DNA of 64,000 nt from Methanosarcina sp. (lineage in GTDB: Archaea; Halobacteriota; Methanosarcinia; Methanosarcinales; Methanosarcinaceae), in the NCBI RefSeq assembly GCF_028693135.1, contig NZ_JAQUVZ010000001.1, positions 221,600 through 285,599 on the forward strand, read 5' to 3'. The notes under the pieces were generated by a model. The model ran no database searches. It saw only the letters and a list, made by a program, of their open reading frames with translations, and was not told the origin of the DNA. The position numbers were made by a program, and so were the translations under genes. Numbering within the stretch: position 1 is the stretch's first letter; every line of letters begins with the position of its first letter. This document shows, in pieces, positions 53,655-63,629 of the stretch.

Positions 53655-55133
53655 ATGAGTGCTCAGGATAATCTCACAATCAACGAGAAAAAGGTCTTGC
53701 TAGCCCTTGAGGAACTGGGGTCGGCAGCTCCCGAGAAACTTGAAGAGAAGTCGGGGCTGCAGGTAGATGCAGCAATGCAGGCAGCCTTCATGCTCCAGGA
53801 AAAAGAACTTGCTTCCGTTTCCGAAAAAGTGCTCGAACGCTACTCCCTTACAAAGGAAGGAGAAAAATATACGAAAACAGGACTTCCGGAGCGCCAGATA
53901 ATTGACGCCCTGAAAGCTCCGATCTCCCTTGAAGAACTGAGAAGCCTTTATTCCCCTCAGACCGTGGGAATTGCAACCGGCTGGCTCGTAAAAAAAGGGT
54001 GGGCAAAGGTTGAAAACGGGATGATGGTGCCTTCGGGAAAAGCTTCTGCTGGCAAAGATGAAGAAGCCCTTGCGGCTTTCACAGGCAAGGCAAAGACTTT
54101 AGAAGAGCTTGCAGCCGACGAGGGGACTGTAAAGGACCTGCTCAAGCGCAAAATAGTCATAAAACACGAAGATAAGTTCAGGACTGTTTCCATAACAGAT
54201 GCAGGAAGCGCTCTTGCAGCACAGGGAATTGTCCTTGAAGAAGAAATTGCCCAGATCACCTCCGAAATGCTGAAGAGTGGAGCCTGGAAAGGGAAAAAGT
54301 TCAGATCCTACAGGCTTGACGTCACTCCAAAACCCCTTTACGGAGCCAAAATTCATCCTTACAGGCGCCTGATTGAACAGATGCGCCAGATCTTCCTGGA
54401 AATGGGTTTTACAGAGATCAAAGGCGGAATCATCCAGAGCTCTTTCTGGAACTTCGACGCTCTCTTCCAGCCCCAGGACCACCCTGCAAGAGATATGCAG
54501 GATACCTTCCACCTTGGCAGTACCTGCCAGCTCCCGGCTGAATATCCGGAGAAAGTGGCAGCAATGCACGAGAACGGAGGGGACATTGACTCCTGCGGCT
54601 GGGGAGGAATATGGGACAGGGAACTTGCCGGACGCAATGTGCTCAGGACCCATACCACTTCAGTAACCATAAAGCACCTCGCAGACCACCCCGAACCGCC
54701 TGTAAAAGCCTTCTGCATTGACAGGGCTTACCGCAGGGAGACAATTGACCCGACCCATACCCCTGAATTCGAGCAGCTTGAAGGCGTGGTCATGGACAAG
54801 GATATGTCTTTTGCAGACCTGCTCGGCCTCCTGGCAGAATTCTACCACAGGATGGGATTCGAAGAAATCCGCTTCCGCCCCGGCTATTTCCCATATACCG
54901 AACCGAGTGTGGAACCTGAGGTTTACGTGGAAGGCCTCGGCTGGGTTGAACTCGGAGGCGCAGGTGTCTTCAGAAAAGAAGTTACAGAACCTTTCGGAAT
55001 CAAAGAACCCGTCCTTGCCTGGGGGCTCGGAGTTAGCCGGCTCGCCATGCTAAAACTGGGGCTTAAAGACCTCAGGCTGCTCTACCAGTCCGACATCGAC
55101 TGGCTGCGCAAAAGCGAAGTATGCAGGATCTGA
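53655..55133 (+). CDS. pheS: Phenylalanyl-tRNA synthetase alpha subunit
   Basis: Catalytic subunit of archaeal PheRS, 492 residues. It has the long helical N-terminal extension with winged-helix parts, then the class II core: [19 protein letters not shown] (motif 1), [17 protein letters not shown] (motif 2 entry) and [12 protein letters not shown], with a motif 3 region [13 protein letters not shown]. The beta subunit gene is not in the window. A hairpin and T-run follow the stop. Confidence 0.95.
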   Translation: MSAQDNLTINEKKVLLALEELGSAAPEKLEEKSGLQVDAAMQAAFMLQEKELASVSEKVLERYSLTKEGEKYTKTGLPERQIIDALKAPISLEELRSLYSPQTVGIATGWLVKKGWAKVENGMMVPSGKASAGKDEEALAAFTGKAKTLEELAADEGTVKDLLKRKIVIKHEDKFRTVSITDAGSALAAQGIVLEEEIAQITSEMLKSGAWKGKKFRSYRLDVTPKPLYGAKIHPYRRLIEQMRQIFLEMGFTEIKGGIIQSSFWNFDALFQPQDHPARDMQDTFHLGSTCQLPAEYPEKVAAMHENGGDIDSCGWGGIWDRELAGRNVLRTHTTSVTIKHLADHPEPPVKAFCIDRAYRRETIDPTHTPEFEQLEGVVMDKDMSFADLLGLLAEFYHRMGFEEIRFRPGYFPYTEPSVEPEVYVEGLGWVELGGAGVFRKEVTEPFGIKEPVLAWGLGVSRLAMLKLGLKDLRLLYQSDIDWLRKSEVCRI

Positions 55134-55192
55134 AAACTTAAAGCTAATATTCAAGCTTTAAAAACTTAAAGCAACTCGTGGGCTGTAAAAAC

Positions 55193-55225
55193 TGCCTGTC
55201 CCAGCCCGCAGGCAATTTCTTTTTT
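55193..55225 (+). terminator. Terminator 3' of pheS
   Basis: TGCCTG (55193-55198) pairs with CAGGCA (55209-55214), followed by ATTTCTTTTTT. Confidence 0.6.
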
Positions 55226-55371
55226 GCATTTTGATTTCATTGCCAGAAGATTGAGATTTTGATACTCAATTTTACGGTGCGATCAAAGATTTCTCATCGA
55301 TTTGCTCGAAAACAGTTGCCTCAGCCGCGCCAGGGAGGGAGAAGAAGTTAGTTGTGCATGCGCGCAATAGA

Positions 55372-56238
55372 TTACATTTTCTCCGCGTAAACTATCCGTT
55401 CGACAAGCGTAGAAGAAAGTTCCCGGCCTGTAGGCCTTATATACCGCTCAGCAAGCTCCTCGTAACCGACGTGCTCGACTACCTGCCAGCCGTACTCTTC
55501 AAGAAAACCCGGCCACTCTTCCGGATCCATCCCGAAAAGCCAGATCTTATCCCTTACGTACTTTTTGTAGATATTCTCCCAGCCGTACATGACCCGGCCA
55601 TCAAGAAAGTCTTTGCGAATATATGTGAAAGCCAGAAGGCTTCCATGCTCGGCTTTAGCCAGAAAATCAAAAGTCGCTCTGATTCCGGTTTCAGTCAGAT
55701 ACTGCGTGACAGCTTCCCATATGAAAAATGTCCGCTTATCCACCGAGTAGCCGTATGATGCCAGAACGGAGCCCAGTTCTTCTCGATCGAAATCTATCGG
55801 CACAAGCCTGACATGGGACGGGACTGCTCCGAACAACTTACACAGCCGAGTCTGCTTGGACTTAATGTTTTCAGGCTGATCGACCTCCCAGATTGGCATG
55901 TTAGATAGAGCTGATAACCGGTACGCTCGGGTGTCAAAGCCCGCACCCAGATTCACGACCGCATTAACCTGATTGACCGACTCGATAAGCTTTTCGTCTA
56001 TGTACCTTTTTCTGCACAGCATACCACCCCAGAGACCAGGAGTGTCATTCTTGGTAACTCTGATCATCCAGGTCCTTAAAGAACTAAACCGCATCAGCCA
56101 TACAAGAGATCTCAGGCCTAACGGAAGTATTCGATAGGCCAGCTCATCGTCGATGATGCGCTGCTTCTCTGGAAAATATTGCTCAATAGCAACTAGCGCT
56201 GTTGGGCTCACTCCTGTTTTAGCTGCAGATTTTGTCAT
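55372..56238 (-). CDS. Class I SAM methyltransferase, leucine-carboxyl-methyltransferase-like
   Basis: 288 residues, of the TIGR00027/PPM1-like family. Motifs: VVNLGAGFDTRAYRLS (SAM loop), WEVDQPENIKSKQTRL, LVPIDFDREE, and FIWEAVTQYLTE. Such enzymes methylate carboxyl groups, often of polyketide-like or unknown small molecules. The start ATG on the minus strand overlaps the ATG of a divergent frame at 56237, and no ribosome site is clear. Sequence composition does not stand out from its neighbours. Confidence 0.85.
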   Translation of the reverse strand: MTKSAAKTGVSPTALVAIEQYFPEKQRIIDDELAYRILPLGLRSLVWLMRFSSLRTWMIRVTKNDTPGLWGGMLCRKRYIDEKLIESVNQVNAVVNLGAGFDTRAYRLSALSNMPIWEVDQPENIKSKQTRLCKLFGAVPSHVRLVPIDFDREELGSVLASYGYSVDKRTFFIWEAVTQYLTETGIRATFDFLAKAEHGSLLAFTYIRKDFLDGRVMYGWENIYKKYVRDKIWLFGMDPEEWPGFLEEYGWQVVEHVGYEELAERYIRPTGRELSSTLVERIVYAEKM

Positions 56239-56497
56239 GATGCCTCTTTCTATTCATTTAGTGCGGCTTATACGTTTAATTTTGCTATCACGTAGGAACT
56301 CTGCTGCCGTTGCCTGGCACACTAAAAATTTCACTTACCGTTGCCCGTCATGCGGCGAGGTTTTCGAGGTTTCAACTCTGGAAAACTTCCTGAACCCCAA
56401 CGGCGTAAATAAGAAGTACCTGAAATGCCCGAATTGCGGGAAGCGGAACTGGGCTGAGATCCTCAGGATTAAAAAAGAAATTATTCTCAGGGAGTAA
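56237..56497 (+). CDS. Zinc-ribbon protein, N-terminus uncertain
   Basis: The part from residue 34 on is a clear zinc ribbon: YRCPSCGEVFEVSTLENFLN, then KKYLKCPNCGKRNW. The 33 residues before it (from ATG 56237) are hydrophobic-basic and unlike the rest. The 5' end overlaps head to head with the divergent methyltransferase gene. Either the start lies inside or the original 5' part was lost. Function unknown. Confidence 0.6.
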   Translation: MMPLSIHLVRLIRLILLSRRNSAAVAWHTKNFTYRCPSCGEVFEVSTLENFLNPNGVNKKYLKCPNCGKRNWAEILRIKKEIILRE

Positions 56498-56550
56498 ACT
56501 GTTATCTGAAAAGCCACTGTTATTTTATAAGCCTGAAATATCGCTTGAAA

Positions 56551-57987
56551 ATGGGAGAGGGGAAGATTCCTGAAGATTCAAAGGAAAAGGCTTCCGGAAA
56601 TAAACCGGAAAATATAGAAACAGATAAGGAAAGAAAGAGTCAGGAAAACAGGAGTCAGGAAAACAGTCCTGACCCTCCGACAGGAGAAAATGTTCACCTT
56701 CTCCCTCTCCTTACTGTCAACTTCATAGGGACCCTGGGCTTCAGCATCGTTCTCCCCTTCCTCGTATTTCTGGTGAATCGGCTTGGAGGCAATGCTTTCA
56801 TTTACGGGCTTGCAAGTTCCATGTATCCTGTTTTCCAGCTCATAGGCGCCCCTATTCTCGGCAGGTGGTCTGACATTTACGGGCGTAAAAAAATCCTGCT
56901 CTTAAGCCAGCTGGGAACCCTGCTTTCATGGATTATCTTTCTTGCAGCCCTCTTTCTCCCGGTCTCCACCCTTTTTAAAGTTGATTCTGGAGTCCTGGGA
57001 GCTTTTGTCTTCACCCTGCCCCTTGCAGTACTCTTCTTTGCCCGGGCTCTTGACGGGCTGACCGGAGGAAACGTGTCCGTAGCCAATGCCTATCTGGCAG
57101 ACATTACCGAAGAAAAAGACAGAAACCGAAATTTCGGAAAAATGTCAATTTCCTCAAACCTCGGGTTCATAGTGGGCCCTGCCCTTGCCGGGCTTTTGAG
57201 CATAACAGCATACGGAGAAGCAGCTCCAGTCCTGGGCGCAGTAGTAATTTCACTCATAGGGACCGCACTTATCGTATTTTATATCCCTGAAAACAAAGAG
57301 TGTTCTCTTGAGGGACCTGCCGATTCTGAGGACATACGAAAAGTCTTTGGCTACGAGATAAAGGAGTGCAGGACTGCACGGGAAGCCGGGAAGCCTTCCT
57401 TCAGGGAAGTTTTAAAGCTTCCAAATATCCCTTATATGCTAGGCCTCTACTTCCTCATCTTTCTCGGCTTCAATATTTTCTACACCGCTTTTCCCCTGCA
57501 TGCAATCGCAGCCCTTGACTGGGGCATCGCAGAAATGGGAATATACTTTACTGTCCTGAGCGCCCTTCTGATAATTGTGCAGGGATCTATACTCCCAGGA
57601 CTTTCAAAAAGATACTCAGATGCCTCGCTTATAATAGTCGGAAGCCTGATGCTCGGCACAAACTTTCTGCTGCTTATCCCCGGAGACCTCTTCCTGACCT
57701 ATCTTGCAACAGGGTTTTTCGCACTGGGGGACGGGCTTATGTGGCCTTCTTTCCTTTCCCTTTTATCAAAAATTGCAGGGAAGAACTACCAGGGAACTAT
57801 ACAGGGGTTTGCCAGCAGTTTCGGAGGGCTTGCAAGTATAACCGGGCTGATCCTCGGCGGGCTTTTATATGAACTATTTGCAGGAAGATCCTTTTTGCTT
57901 GCAGGTATGGTAATTTATATTGTATTTTTACTCAATTTCAGGCTCCGGCAATTTGAGAAAGAGCTAAAAACTGAGAAAAGAATTTGA
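56551..57987 (+). CDS. Major facilitator superfamily transporter
   Basis: 478 residues, 12 membrane helices after a hydrophilic 45-residue N-terminus with Glu/Asn/Ser repeats (SQENRSQENS). The MFS loop motif between helices 2 and 3 is GRWSDIYGRKKILLLS (G-x3-D-x-x-G-R-K/R), and the helix 4-5 region (RALDGLTGGNVSVANAYLAD) matches drug exporters of the TCR/Tet type. ATG 56551 is used instead of TTG 56545. Substrate unknown; drug or metabolite efflux is likely. Confidence 0.88.
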   Translation: MGEGKIPEDSKEKASGNKPENIETDKERKSQENRSQENSPDPPTGENVHLLPLLTVNFIGTLGFSIVLPFLVFLVNRLGGNAFIYGLASSMYPVFQLIGAPILGRWSDIYGRKKILLLSQLGTLLSWIIFLAALFLPVSTLFKVDSGVLGAFVFTLPLAVLFFARALDGLTGGNVSVANAYLADITEEKDRNRNFGKMSISSNLGFIVGPALAGLLSITAYGEAAPVLGAVVISLIGTALIVFYIPENKECSLEGPADSEDIRKVFGYEIKECRTAREAGKPSFREVLKLPNIPYMLGLYFLIFLGFNIFYTAFPLHAIAALDWGIAEMGIYFTVLSALLIIVQGSILPGLSKRYSDASLIIVGSLMLGTNFLLLIPGDLFLTYLATGFFALGDGLMWPSFLSLLSKIAGKNYQGTIQGFASSFGGLASITGLILGGLLYELFAGRSFLLAGMVIYIVFLLNFRLRQFEKELKTEKRI

Positions 57988-58149
57988 TACCAGAGACAAC
58001 GGGAATGAAAAAAAGCGAAAAACCAAACTGTTTAAGTAAATAGGGCTGTATATTGAAAATAGAAAAGGGCTGAAAAAATCCAGATTAAGAAAAAATTCAG
58101 ATTAAAAAAAACTCCGGAATAATAAAAAACCAAAACAGGAAACAGTAAA

Positions 58150-58368
58150 ATGCCAGTTAATTCCCTTATTCTCATTATATTCGGATTTATGTTTCTTCTT
58201 TCTTTTATCCTCTGGGCCTGGACCCTCGTTGATTGCCTGCGAAAAGAAACGGATAAAGGGAATACACGCCTTATCTGGGTCATAGTTATTGTTTTTACAT
58301 ATATTGTAGGAGCTTTTCTTTACTACCTTATAAGGCAACCTAAAAGAGTCAAAGAACTCGGCAGGTAA
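58150..58368 (+). CDS. PLDc_N domain small membrane protein
   Basis: 72 residues, two membrane helices separated by a basic turn (LVDCLRKETDKGNTRLIWVI), ending in YLIRQPKRVKEL. This is the phospholipase-D-nuclease N-terminal (PLDc_N) module, here alone. Function unknown. AGGA precedes the ATG. Confidence 0.8.
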   Translation: MPVNSLILIIFGFMFLLSFILWAWTLVDCLRKETDKGNTRLIWVIVIVFTYIVGAFLYYLIRQPKRVKELGR

Positions 58369-58482
58369 TTCCTGAAAGGCTCAGGTAATTCCAAAGAATT
58401 CAGGTGATCTAGAAAAGCTATTTGAATGTATGAAAGGCTTATATTTGAAAGATAGAGTCTCAAAACATCTGAAGAAAAATGA

Positions 58483-58498
58483 GAGGGGATTTCCCCTC
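58483..58498. terminator. Hairpin at the cytochrome gene end
   Basis: GAGGGGA/TCCCCTC with a 2-nt loop overlaps the cytochrome stop codon (58497). Confidence 0.45.
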
Positions 58499-59147
58499 AA
58501 AGCGTTTTAAGGTATTCAACAACATCACCTACATCTTTATCAGTCATCTTCCACCTGGGCATGGTCAGGTCAAGAGACTCACCAGCAGGATCAATGCCCT
58601 CCCGAATTGCCCTTTTGATGGTCTCTTCCGTGTATGGAGGATGTTCTTCCTCTTCGGAGTGATCTTCAGCAATAAGGCTTTCATACCTGATATCCGAAGG
58701 GACCTCAAAACCCATCATTACCCGATAGCCTCCTCTACCGTCAGTCCGATGGCAATCCACGCAACCCCCTCCGTGAACGTACAGCCAGCGAGGACCATAC
58801 TCGGTCTCAATAAGCTCACCACTTTCGTTAAATCCGGTATAATAGATCATCTCTCCGTTCGACTCAAAATCACTTTTTTTATAGGAAGGAGAAATCCTTC
58901 CCTGATACATTCCGCCACCGGGATACATTCCGCCACCGGGATACATTCCACTACCTGGATACATACCTCTTCCAGGATATGAAGTCCTGTTGTCCGAATA
59001 AGTATCATACCGGCTGTAGAAGTCATCCCCGGTACGAGAAAATCCCCACATGGCCCCGAACATAAAAATAAGGATAGTTATTCCTGCGACAACCAGAACC
59101 AGCAGGAGAATCAGGAATTTATTGCTTTTGCTCTCCCTGTCTGTGAT
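58497..59147 (-). CDS. Membrane-anchored class I c-type cytochrome
   Basis: 216 residues. N-terminal anchor (NKFLILLLVLVVAGITILIF), a linker with GMYPGG repeats, then a monohaem domain: the haem motif is GGCVDCHRTDG and the axial Met is in LTMPRWKMTDKDVGDVVEYL. The protein faces outside and passes electrons. The anchor is encoded upstream of the first ATG (59063), and no ATG, GTG or TTG lies in frame above it. GGGGG (59155-59159) stands 7 nt before ATC 59147, which I take as the start. It follows the copper pump genes on the same strand. Confidence 0.82.
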   Translation of the reverse strand: MTDRESKSNKFLILLLVLVVAGITILIFMFGAMWGFSRTGDDFYSRYDTYSDNRTSYPGRGMYPGSGMYPGGGMYPGGGMYQGRISPSYKKSDFESNGEMIYYTGFNESGELIETEYGPRWLYVHGGGCVDCHRTDGRGGYRVMMGFEVPSDIRYESLIAEDHSEEEEHPPYTEETIKRAIREGIDPAGESLDLTMPRWKMTDKDVGDVVEYLKTL

Positions 59148-59229
59148 ACTTTTACCCCCATTAAATCAGACCTGAGTTTATCTGTCAAAATAATCAGTCA
59201 AAATTATCAGGCTTCCTGTCTACTGCTTA

Positions 59230-59337
59230 TTACTTTCTTCTTTTTCCCGGTACATACTTTGAGACGAATTTGACTCCTGCAGAAACCAGTGCTGTCAGAG
59301 CCAGTGCTTTTATCAAACCACGAATTATTCCAAACAT
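59230..59337 (-). CDS. 35-residue basic small protein after copB
   Basis: Reads MFGIIRGLIKALALTALVSA, then a short basic C-terminus (SKYVPGKRRK). GGGGTGA lies 4 nt before its ATG, inside the end of the copper ATPase gene, so it is co-transcribed. One amphipathic helix, function unknown. Confidence 0.6.
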   Translation of the reverse strand: MFGIIRGLIKALALTALVSAGVKFVSKYVPGKRRK

Positions 59338-59341
59338 TAAA

Positions 59342-61708
59342 TCACCCCATCTTTAAAGCTCTTGCATTTATAGCTACGATTACAGTACTCAGGCTCATGA
59401 GAACTGCCCCTATGGCAGGGCTCAGTAAAATGCCGTATGCATAGAGTACTCCTGCTGCAAGCGGAATTGCAAAAACGTTATACCCGGTTGCCCAGAGCAG
59501 GTTCTGGTACATCTTGGAGTATGTTTTTCTGGAAAGCTCAATAATGTACAGAACATCTCTTGGATCGTTTTTAACCAGCACGATATCGGCGGTTTCGATT
59601 GCAACATCCGTGCCTGCCCCGATAGCTATTCCCACATCAGCCTGGGCAAGGGCAGGGGCATCATTGACCCCGTCTCCGACCATTCCGGTAACGTACTGCT
59701 TCTGGACTTCCATGACCTTTGCTGCCTTTTCGTGAGGAAGGACTTCCGCAAAGTAGTCGTCAAGCTCCAGTTCCCGGGAAACCCAGGCAGCAACATAGCG
59801 GTTGTCCCCGGTAAGCATAAGGCATTTTATGCCCATTCCTTTGAGCTTTGAGATTGCTTCCCTTGACTCTTTCCGGATAATATCGGCAAGTGCAAGGGCT
59901 CCAAGCACTCTCTCCCCTTCAAGCAGAAATACAACGGTTTTTCCCTGCTCCTTAATTTCTTCAATTTTCTCAGATTCAATATTCTCAGATTCAATATTCT
60001 CAGATTCAATATTCTCAGATTCAATTTTCCCGTCATTCAGGCTGATTCCTTTTTCTTCAAGGTAGCCCGGGCTTACTACCAGGAATTTCTTGCCATCAAT
60101 TATGCCCTCTATCCCTTTTCCTGGAATGGAACTGAACTTTTCGACCTTAACAGGCTCTATCCCTTTTTCTCTGGCACTCTCAAGGATTCCTCTTGCAATC
60201 GGGTGTTCCGAACTTGCTTCAAGGGAAGCTGCAAGGCTGAGGATCTTTTTGTCATCCATTTTTTCGTTCATTTTGTCGTCTTCGCCTGAGAGAGAAACTA
60301 CATCCGTTACTCCAAACCTGCCTTCAGTGAGAGTACCAGTTTTATCAAAGATTACAGCTTCAAGGCTGCGGGCTTTCTCAAACGCCTGCCGGTCCCGGAT
60401 AAGGAGCCCGGATTTTGCGGCAATTGACGTTGAAACTGCAACCACCAGAGGAATTGCAAGCCCAAGAGCATGCGGACAGGTTATGACCATTACCGTGACT
60501 GCCCTCTCCAGGGCAAAGACAAGTTCGTAACCGAAGAAGATCCAGAGGGAAAATGTGAGAGCTCCAGCAGTCAGAGCTATGATCGTGAGGTACATCGCAG
60601 CCCTGTTTGCCAGGTCCTGAGTTTTTGATTTGCTTTCCTGAGCGGTTCGGACAAGTTCGACAACCTGGTTGAGGTAGGTGTCCTTTCCTGTTTTTTTGAC
60701 CTCCACAACAAAAGCCGCTTCCCCGTTAATCGAACCGCCTATGACCTCATTCCCCGGCTTTTTAGTTACAGGTCTTGACTCCCCGGTAAGCATTGATTCG
60801 TTGACACTGCTAGTCCCTTCTACCACAGTCCCGTCAACAGGAATCTTTTCCCCGGGCTTGACCAGAACCCGATCTCCAATTTTTAACTGGTCAACCCCCA
60901 CGTCAACAGTTTCACCATTTTTCTTCAGGTGAGCAACCGAGGGCATTATTTTTACCAGCTCTTCAAGGGCTCTTGAAGCCCCCATTACCGACCGCATTTC
61001 AAGCCAGTGCCCGAGCAGCATTACATCGATAAGGGTCACCAGTTCCCAGAAAAAGACTCCTCCGGGAAGCCCGAAAACCACAGCAGAGCTGTAAAAATAA
61101 GCCACACTGATAGCAACAGCTATGAGGGTCATCATTCCCGGAGATTTCTCTGCAAGCTCGTCTTTCAGCCCTTTGAGAAACGGATAGCCGCCGTAGAAAT
61201 AAACGACAGAGGACAGCAAAAAGATAAGAATATCCGCACCGGGAAAACGAAGTTCAAAGCCAAAAAAGCCCTGAATCATGGGAGAGAGCAGCAAAACCGG
61301 GAAGGTCAGTATAAGAGAGACAATGAACCTTTTTCTGAAATCTGCAAGCATATGAGCATGATGATCTTCATGGCCTTTTCCCCCGGACATTTCATGCCCC
61401 TGATGCTTCATTCCTTCGTGCTGCTCATGGGTTTGCGGTTTCATTCCTTCATGCTCGCCATGACCTTGAGGTTTCATCCCTTCGTGCTGCTCATGGGTTT
61501 GGATTTTCTCTCCGGCATGCCCTGTTTGACCTTCCAGATGGCCCTCATGGAGCATATTTTCAGCAGGCTTACTCCCACTCTCTTCGTGAAGTTCAGGAGA
61601 ATTTCCTGACATTTCCCTTCCGGAGTTATGTTCGTTATTAGAAAGAGAAGGCTCATTTACCTGAACTTTAGAAATTTCAGTGTCCACCCCTTTATCTTCA
61701 GCCTGCAT
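59342..61708 (-). CDS. copB: Copper-translocating P1B-3-type ATPase (CopB-like)
   Basis: 788 residues. A long His/Met/Glu-rich N-terminus with [20 protein letters not shown] repeats for metal binding replaces the usual CxxC domains. Membrane motif CPH ([17 protein letters not shown]) marks the P1B-3 (CopB) group. Phosphorylation site [13 protein letters not shown] actuator loop, HP motif [10 protein letters not shown] and [10 protein letters not shown] hinge are all intact. A 5-residue repeat, ENIES, occurs about four times near residue 570. It exports Cu(I/II) or Ag(I). AGGGG lies 8 nt upstream of the ATG. Confidence 0.95.
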   Translation of the reverse strand: MQAEDKGVDTEISKVQVNEPSLSNNEHNSGREMSGNSPELHEESGSKPAENMLHEGHLEGQTGHAGEKIQTHEQHEGMKPQGHGEHEGMKPQTHEQHEGMKHQGHEMSGGKGHEDHHAHMLADFRKRFIVSLILTFPVLLLSPMIQGFFGFELRFPGADILIFLLSSVVYFYGGYPFLKGLKDELAEKSPGMMTLIAVAISVAYFYSSAVVFGLPGGVFFWELVTLIDVMLLGHWLEMRSVMGASRALEELVKIMPSVAHLKKNGETVDVGVDQLKIGDRVLVKPGEKIPVDGTVVEGTSSVNESMLTGESRPVTKKPGNEVIGGSINGEAAFVVEVKKTGKDTYLNQVVELVRTAQESKSKTQDLANRAAMYLTIIALTAGALTFSLWIFFGYELVFALERAVTVMVITCPHALGLAIPLVVAVSTSIAAKSGLLIRDRQAFEKARSLEAVIFDKTGTLTEGRFGVTDVVSLSGEDDKMNEKMDDKKILSLAASLEASSEHPIARGILESAREKGIEPVKVEKFSSIPGKGIEGIIDGKKFLVVSPGYLEEKGISLNDGKIESENIESENIESENIESEKIEEIKEQGKTVVFLLEGERVLGALALADIIRKESREAISKLKGMGIKCLMLTGDNRYVAAWVSRELELDDYFAEVLPHEKAAKVMEVQKQYVTGMVGDGVNDAPALAQADVGIAIGAGTDVAIETADIVLVKNDPRDVLYIIELSRKTYSKMYQNLLWATGYNVFAIPLAAGVLYAYGILLSPAIGAVLMSLSTVIVAINARALKMG
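59949..60030. repeat. 15-bp coding repeats in copB
   Basis: TCAGATTCAATATTC is repeated four to five times in the DNA encoding the ENIES stretch of the copper ATPase. Confidence 0.8.
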
Positions 61709-62120
61709 ATATCCAATGCCCCTAATTTAAATTATATTTAAGATATTATAATCTTTAATATATTTGAAAATAAGGGAATCAAACGTCCTGCATCGAAAAA
61801 TAATTGAATTGGTTTCAAAAAGTAGTAGTTCTTTTATCTATACGATAAAGAAAAAACGTAATATCTTAAAAAATCAAGTTAACAAGTGGAATCCATAGAA
61901 AGGAGTAACAAACCAAAAACTAATGTCCTTAAGTCCTGTCTGACTATTGAACTCCAGGTAGTGTTATTATGGAGCCGACATTCAGACAAAAAGATTTAAT
62001 CAGAAAGTCCCGCTCAATCATTGGAAGGCGTAAAGCAATTAACAACTACTGAAATGAAAGAGGGTAAAGCTGGACAGATTTACCCCTTGAAGAAGCAAGC
62101 GAATTAATCGAAAAAAATGG
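61709..62120. other. Gene-poor stretch
   Basis: No convincing gene. A 27-codon frame from ATG 61970 (MEPTFRQKDLIRKSRSIIGR then a short end) and a following remnant (DLPLEEASELIEKNG before a stop) look like pieces of a decayed small gene, but I cannot assign a family. Confidence 0.35.
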
Positions 62121-62573
62121 TTAAAATGTCATGGCAGTGAAGCCAACATTGCTAGAATCACCCGATTTTAAAGCAACGTGTTCGGAAAATTCAACCAATT
62201 TCGAATAAAATTCATTCGCTTTACTATCACATTCAGAATAGATTTTTAGAAGATCGTCATTAGAACACCCGGACTTTGGTCCATTCGCCACATCAACCAT
62301 AAGAATAGAAAGCTTAAAAAGCTCGGATCCGAACTCAACAGGCAATATCTCAGATACCTCTACAGAAATATCAATAAACAAATCTGCAAAGTTTCTAAAC
62401 ATCTCATCCGCAACCGCGGAATCAAAATCATAGTGATTTTTATAAAGATCCCATTTCATACCAAACTTGAGAAGAGCACGTCTGATCAGCCCAATAGCAA
62501 ATTCAGCCTGATCAGCTTCACTTTTCCAGGAACCCCATAACCGACAAAATTCAGAGTATAAAACATCCGGCAT
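62121..62573 (-). CDS. Hypothetical helical protein
   Basis: 150 residues, mostly helical and acidic, without membrane segments or known motifs (SEFCRLWGSWKSEADQAEFA, FRNFADLFIDISVEVSEILP). No ribosome site precedes the ATG. Composition is normal for coding sequence. It stands alone in a degraded region; real but unrecognised. Confidence 0.55.
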   Translation of the reverse strand: MPDVLYSEFCRLWGSWKSEADQAEFAIGLIRRALLKFGMKWDLYKNHYDFDSAVADEMFRNFADLFIDISVEVSEILPVEFGSELFKLSILMVDVANGPKSGCSNDDLLKIYSECDSKANEFYSKLVEFSEHVALKSGDSSNVGFTAMTF

Positions 62574-62817
62574 AAAAGATCAATATAACTACAACATATT
62601 AACCTTTTCATACCCTTTGCAATGTTGCCCGAAATAACTTGCAGTCAGGATAGATCGGAACAACTCCGTCAAACGAACAGGTAATATTTTTCACAGAACG
62701 TAGTGCCCTGAATAACCGGGGCTTTATAGAGTCCCGATTGGCTAAAAAATAGACATATTCAGCTCATTTATCTTGTGTTCTGATTGAGCTATAATTGAAG
62801 GTCTCGTCAATTGTTCA

Positions 62818-63049
62818 TCAAGCCATTTCTTCAGCTTGTTGCATCTCCGCCTCACAAAATCCGAGCTGGCTGATGGTATATCTCAGGTATTTTTTAATCC
62901 CCCAGTTTACTTTCTCTCTCACACCCTATGCATTTTACATCAGCCATCGTTCTAGGGTTCTTAATACAAAGTCCTCCGCTTTTGCATTGGACAATTAGTT
63001 TTGTTCCATTATCTATCAGGTTGCTTTTATTTCTCTTTCTTTTTATCAT
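62818..63049 (-). pseudogene. Frameshifted small Cys-rich protein
   Basis: Two frames join to give a plausible 75-residue protein: first with VQCKSGGLCIKNPRTMADVK and CIGCER, then VNWGIKKYLRYTISQLGFCE. The shift is near GAGAGAGAAAGTAAAC (about 62909-62924). It begins at ATG 63049, overlapping the stop of a small upstream frame (ATGA). No family recognised. Confidence 0.5.
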
Positions 63050-63153
63050 ATTCCCTCTTTTAACTCTTTAATATGCTCTGCCAGCCTGTTAAGCTGCTCC
63101 TGTGAACATTTCAATAGATCTGGATTCTTCTGATTCCCTAAAACCTTCTTCAT
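63046..63153 (-). CDS. 35-residue small protein
   Basis: Reads KVLGNQKNPDLLKCSQEQLN and ends LAEHIKELKEGI. Its stop overlaps the start of the frameshifted Cys-rich protein, so the two formed an operon. Helical, function unknown. It may itself be a fragment. Confidence 0.4.
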   Translation of the reverse strand: MKKVLGNQKNPDLLKCSQEQLNRLAEHIKELKEGI

Positions 63154-63221
63154 CCCTGGATCCTAAAATCACAGTGGATTTCGTCCCTATGTGAGCGCTT
63201 CCCATTGATTCAGGAAACCCC

Positions 63222-63330
63222 CTGTCAGTAACGATCCAAAAGAGGACACAATTACCCCCAATCATCAAGAGCTTTGGACTCTTGGGCTCAGGTCTGTCAG
63301 TAACTATCCAAAAGAGGACACAATTACCCC
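63222..63330. repeat. Two 37-bp direct repeats spaced by 35 bp
   Basis: CTGTCAGTAACGATCCAAAA plus 17 bp (63222-63258) recurs at 63294-63330 with one change. Repeat and spacer lengths are CRISPR-like, but the sequence lacks the Methanosarcina CRISPR end (ATTGAAAC). A duplicated IS end is the alternative. Confidence 0.7.
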
Positions 63331-63629
63331 TATCAAAGTTCTGCAATCAAGGAATTTGTATCCATTCTAAACATAACTCTACAGACTACAAGTGATATAA
63401 GATCAACAGCAGCTTTCGCCATAAACACAGATAAAACATTAAGCTGCTTCCAGAGAATACGGATAATAAAAAACCATGGTGAGAATTTTGGAAAAATGAT
63501 GGATAAACGACGTGGTATCCTTTTCTAAATATAATATTTAAGGGAATGCCAACATATAAATATTTTAGTATCTGTTGTAAATACAGTTTGTAACTTTTTG
63601 TACAAAGTTGCCAATGGAGGATGTACAAA

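Noticed and set aside
63089..63346. 85-codon minus-strand frame over the 37-bp repeats
   Set aside because: It translates the two direct repeats (GNCVLFWIVTDR twice) and overlaps the better small frame at 63046 in another phase.
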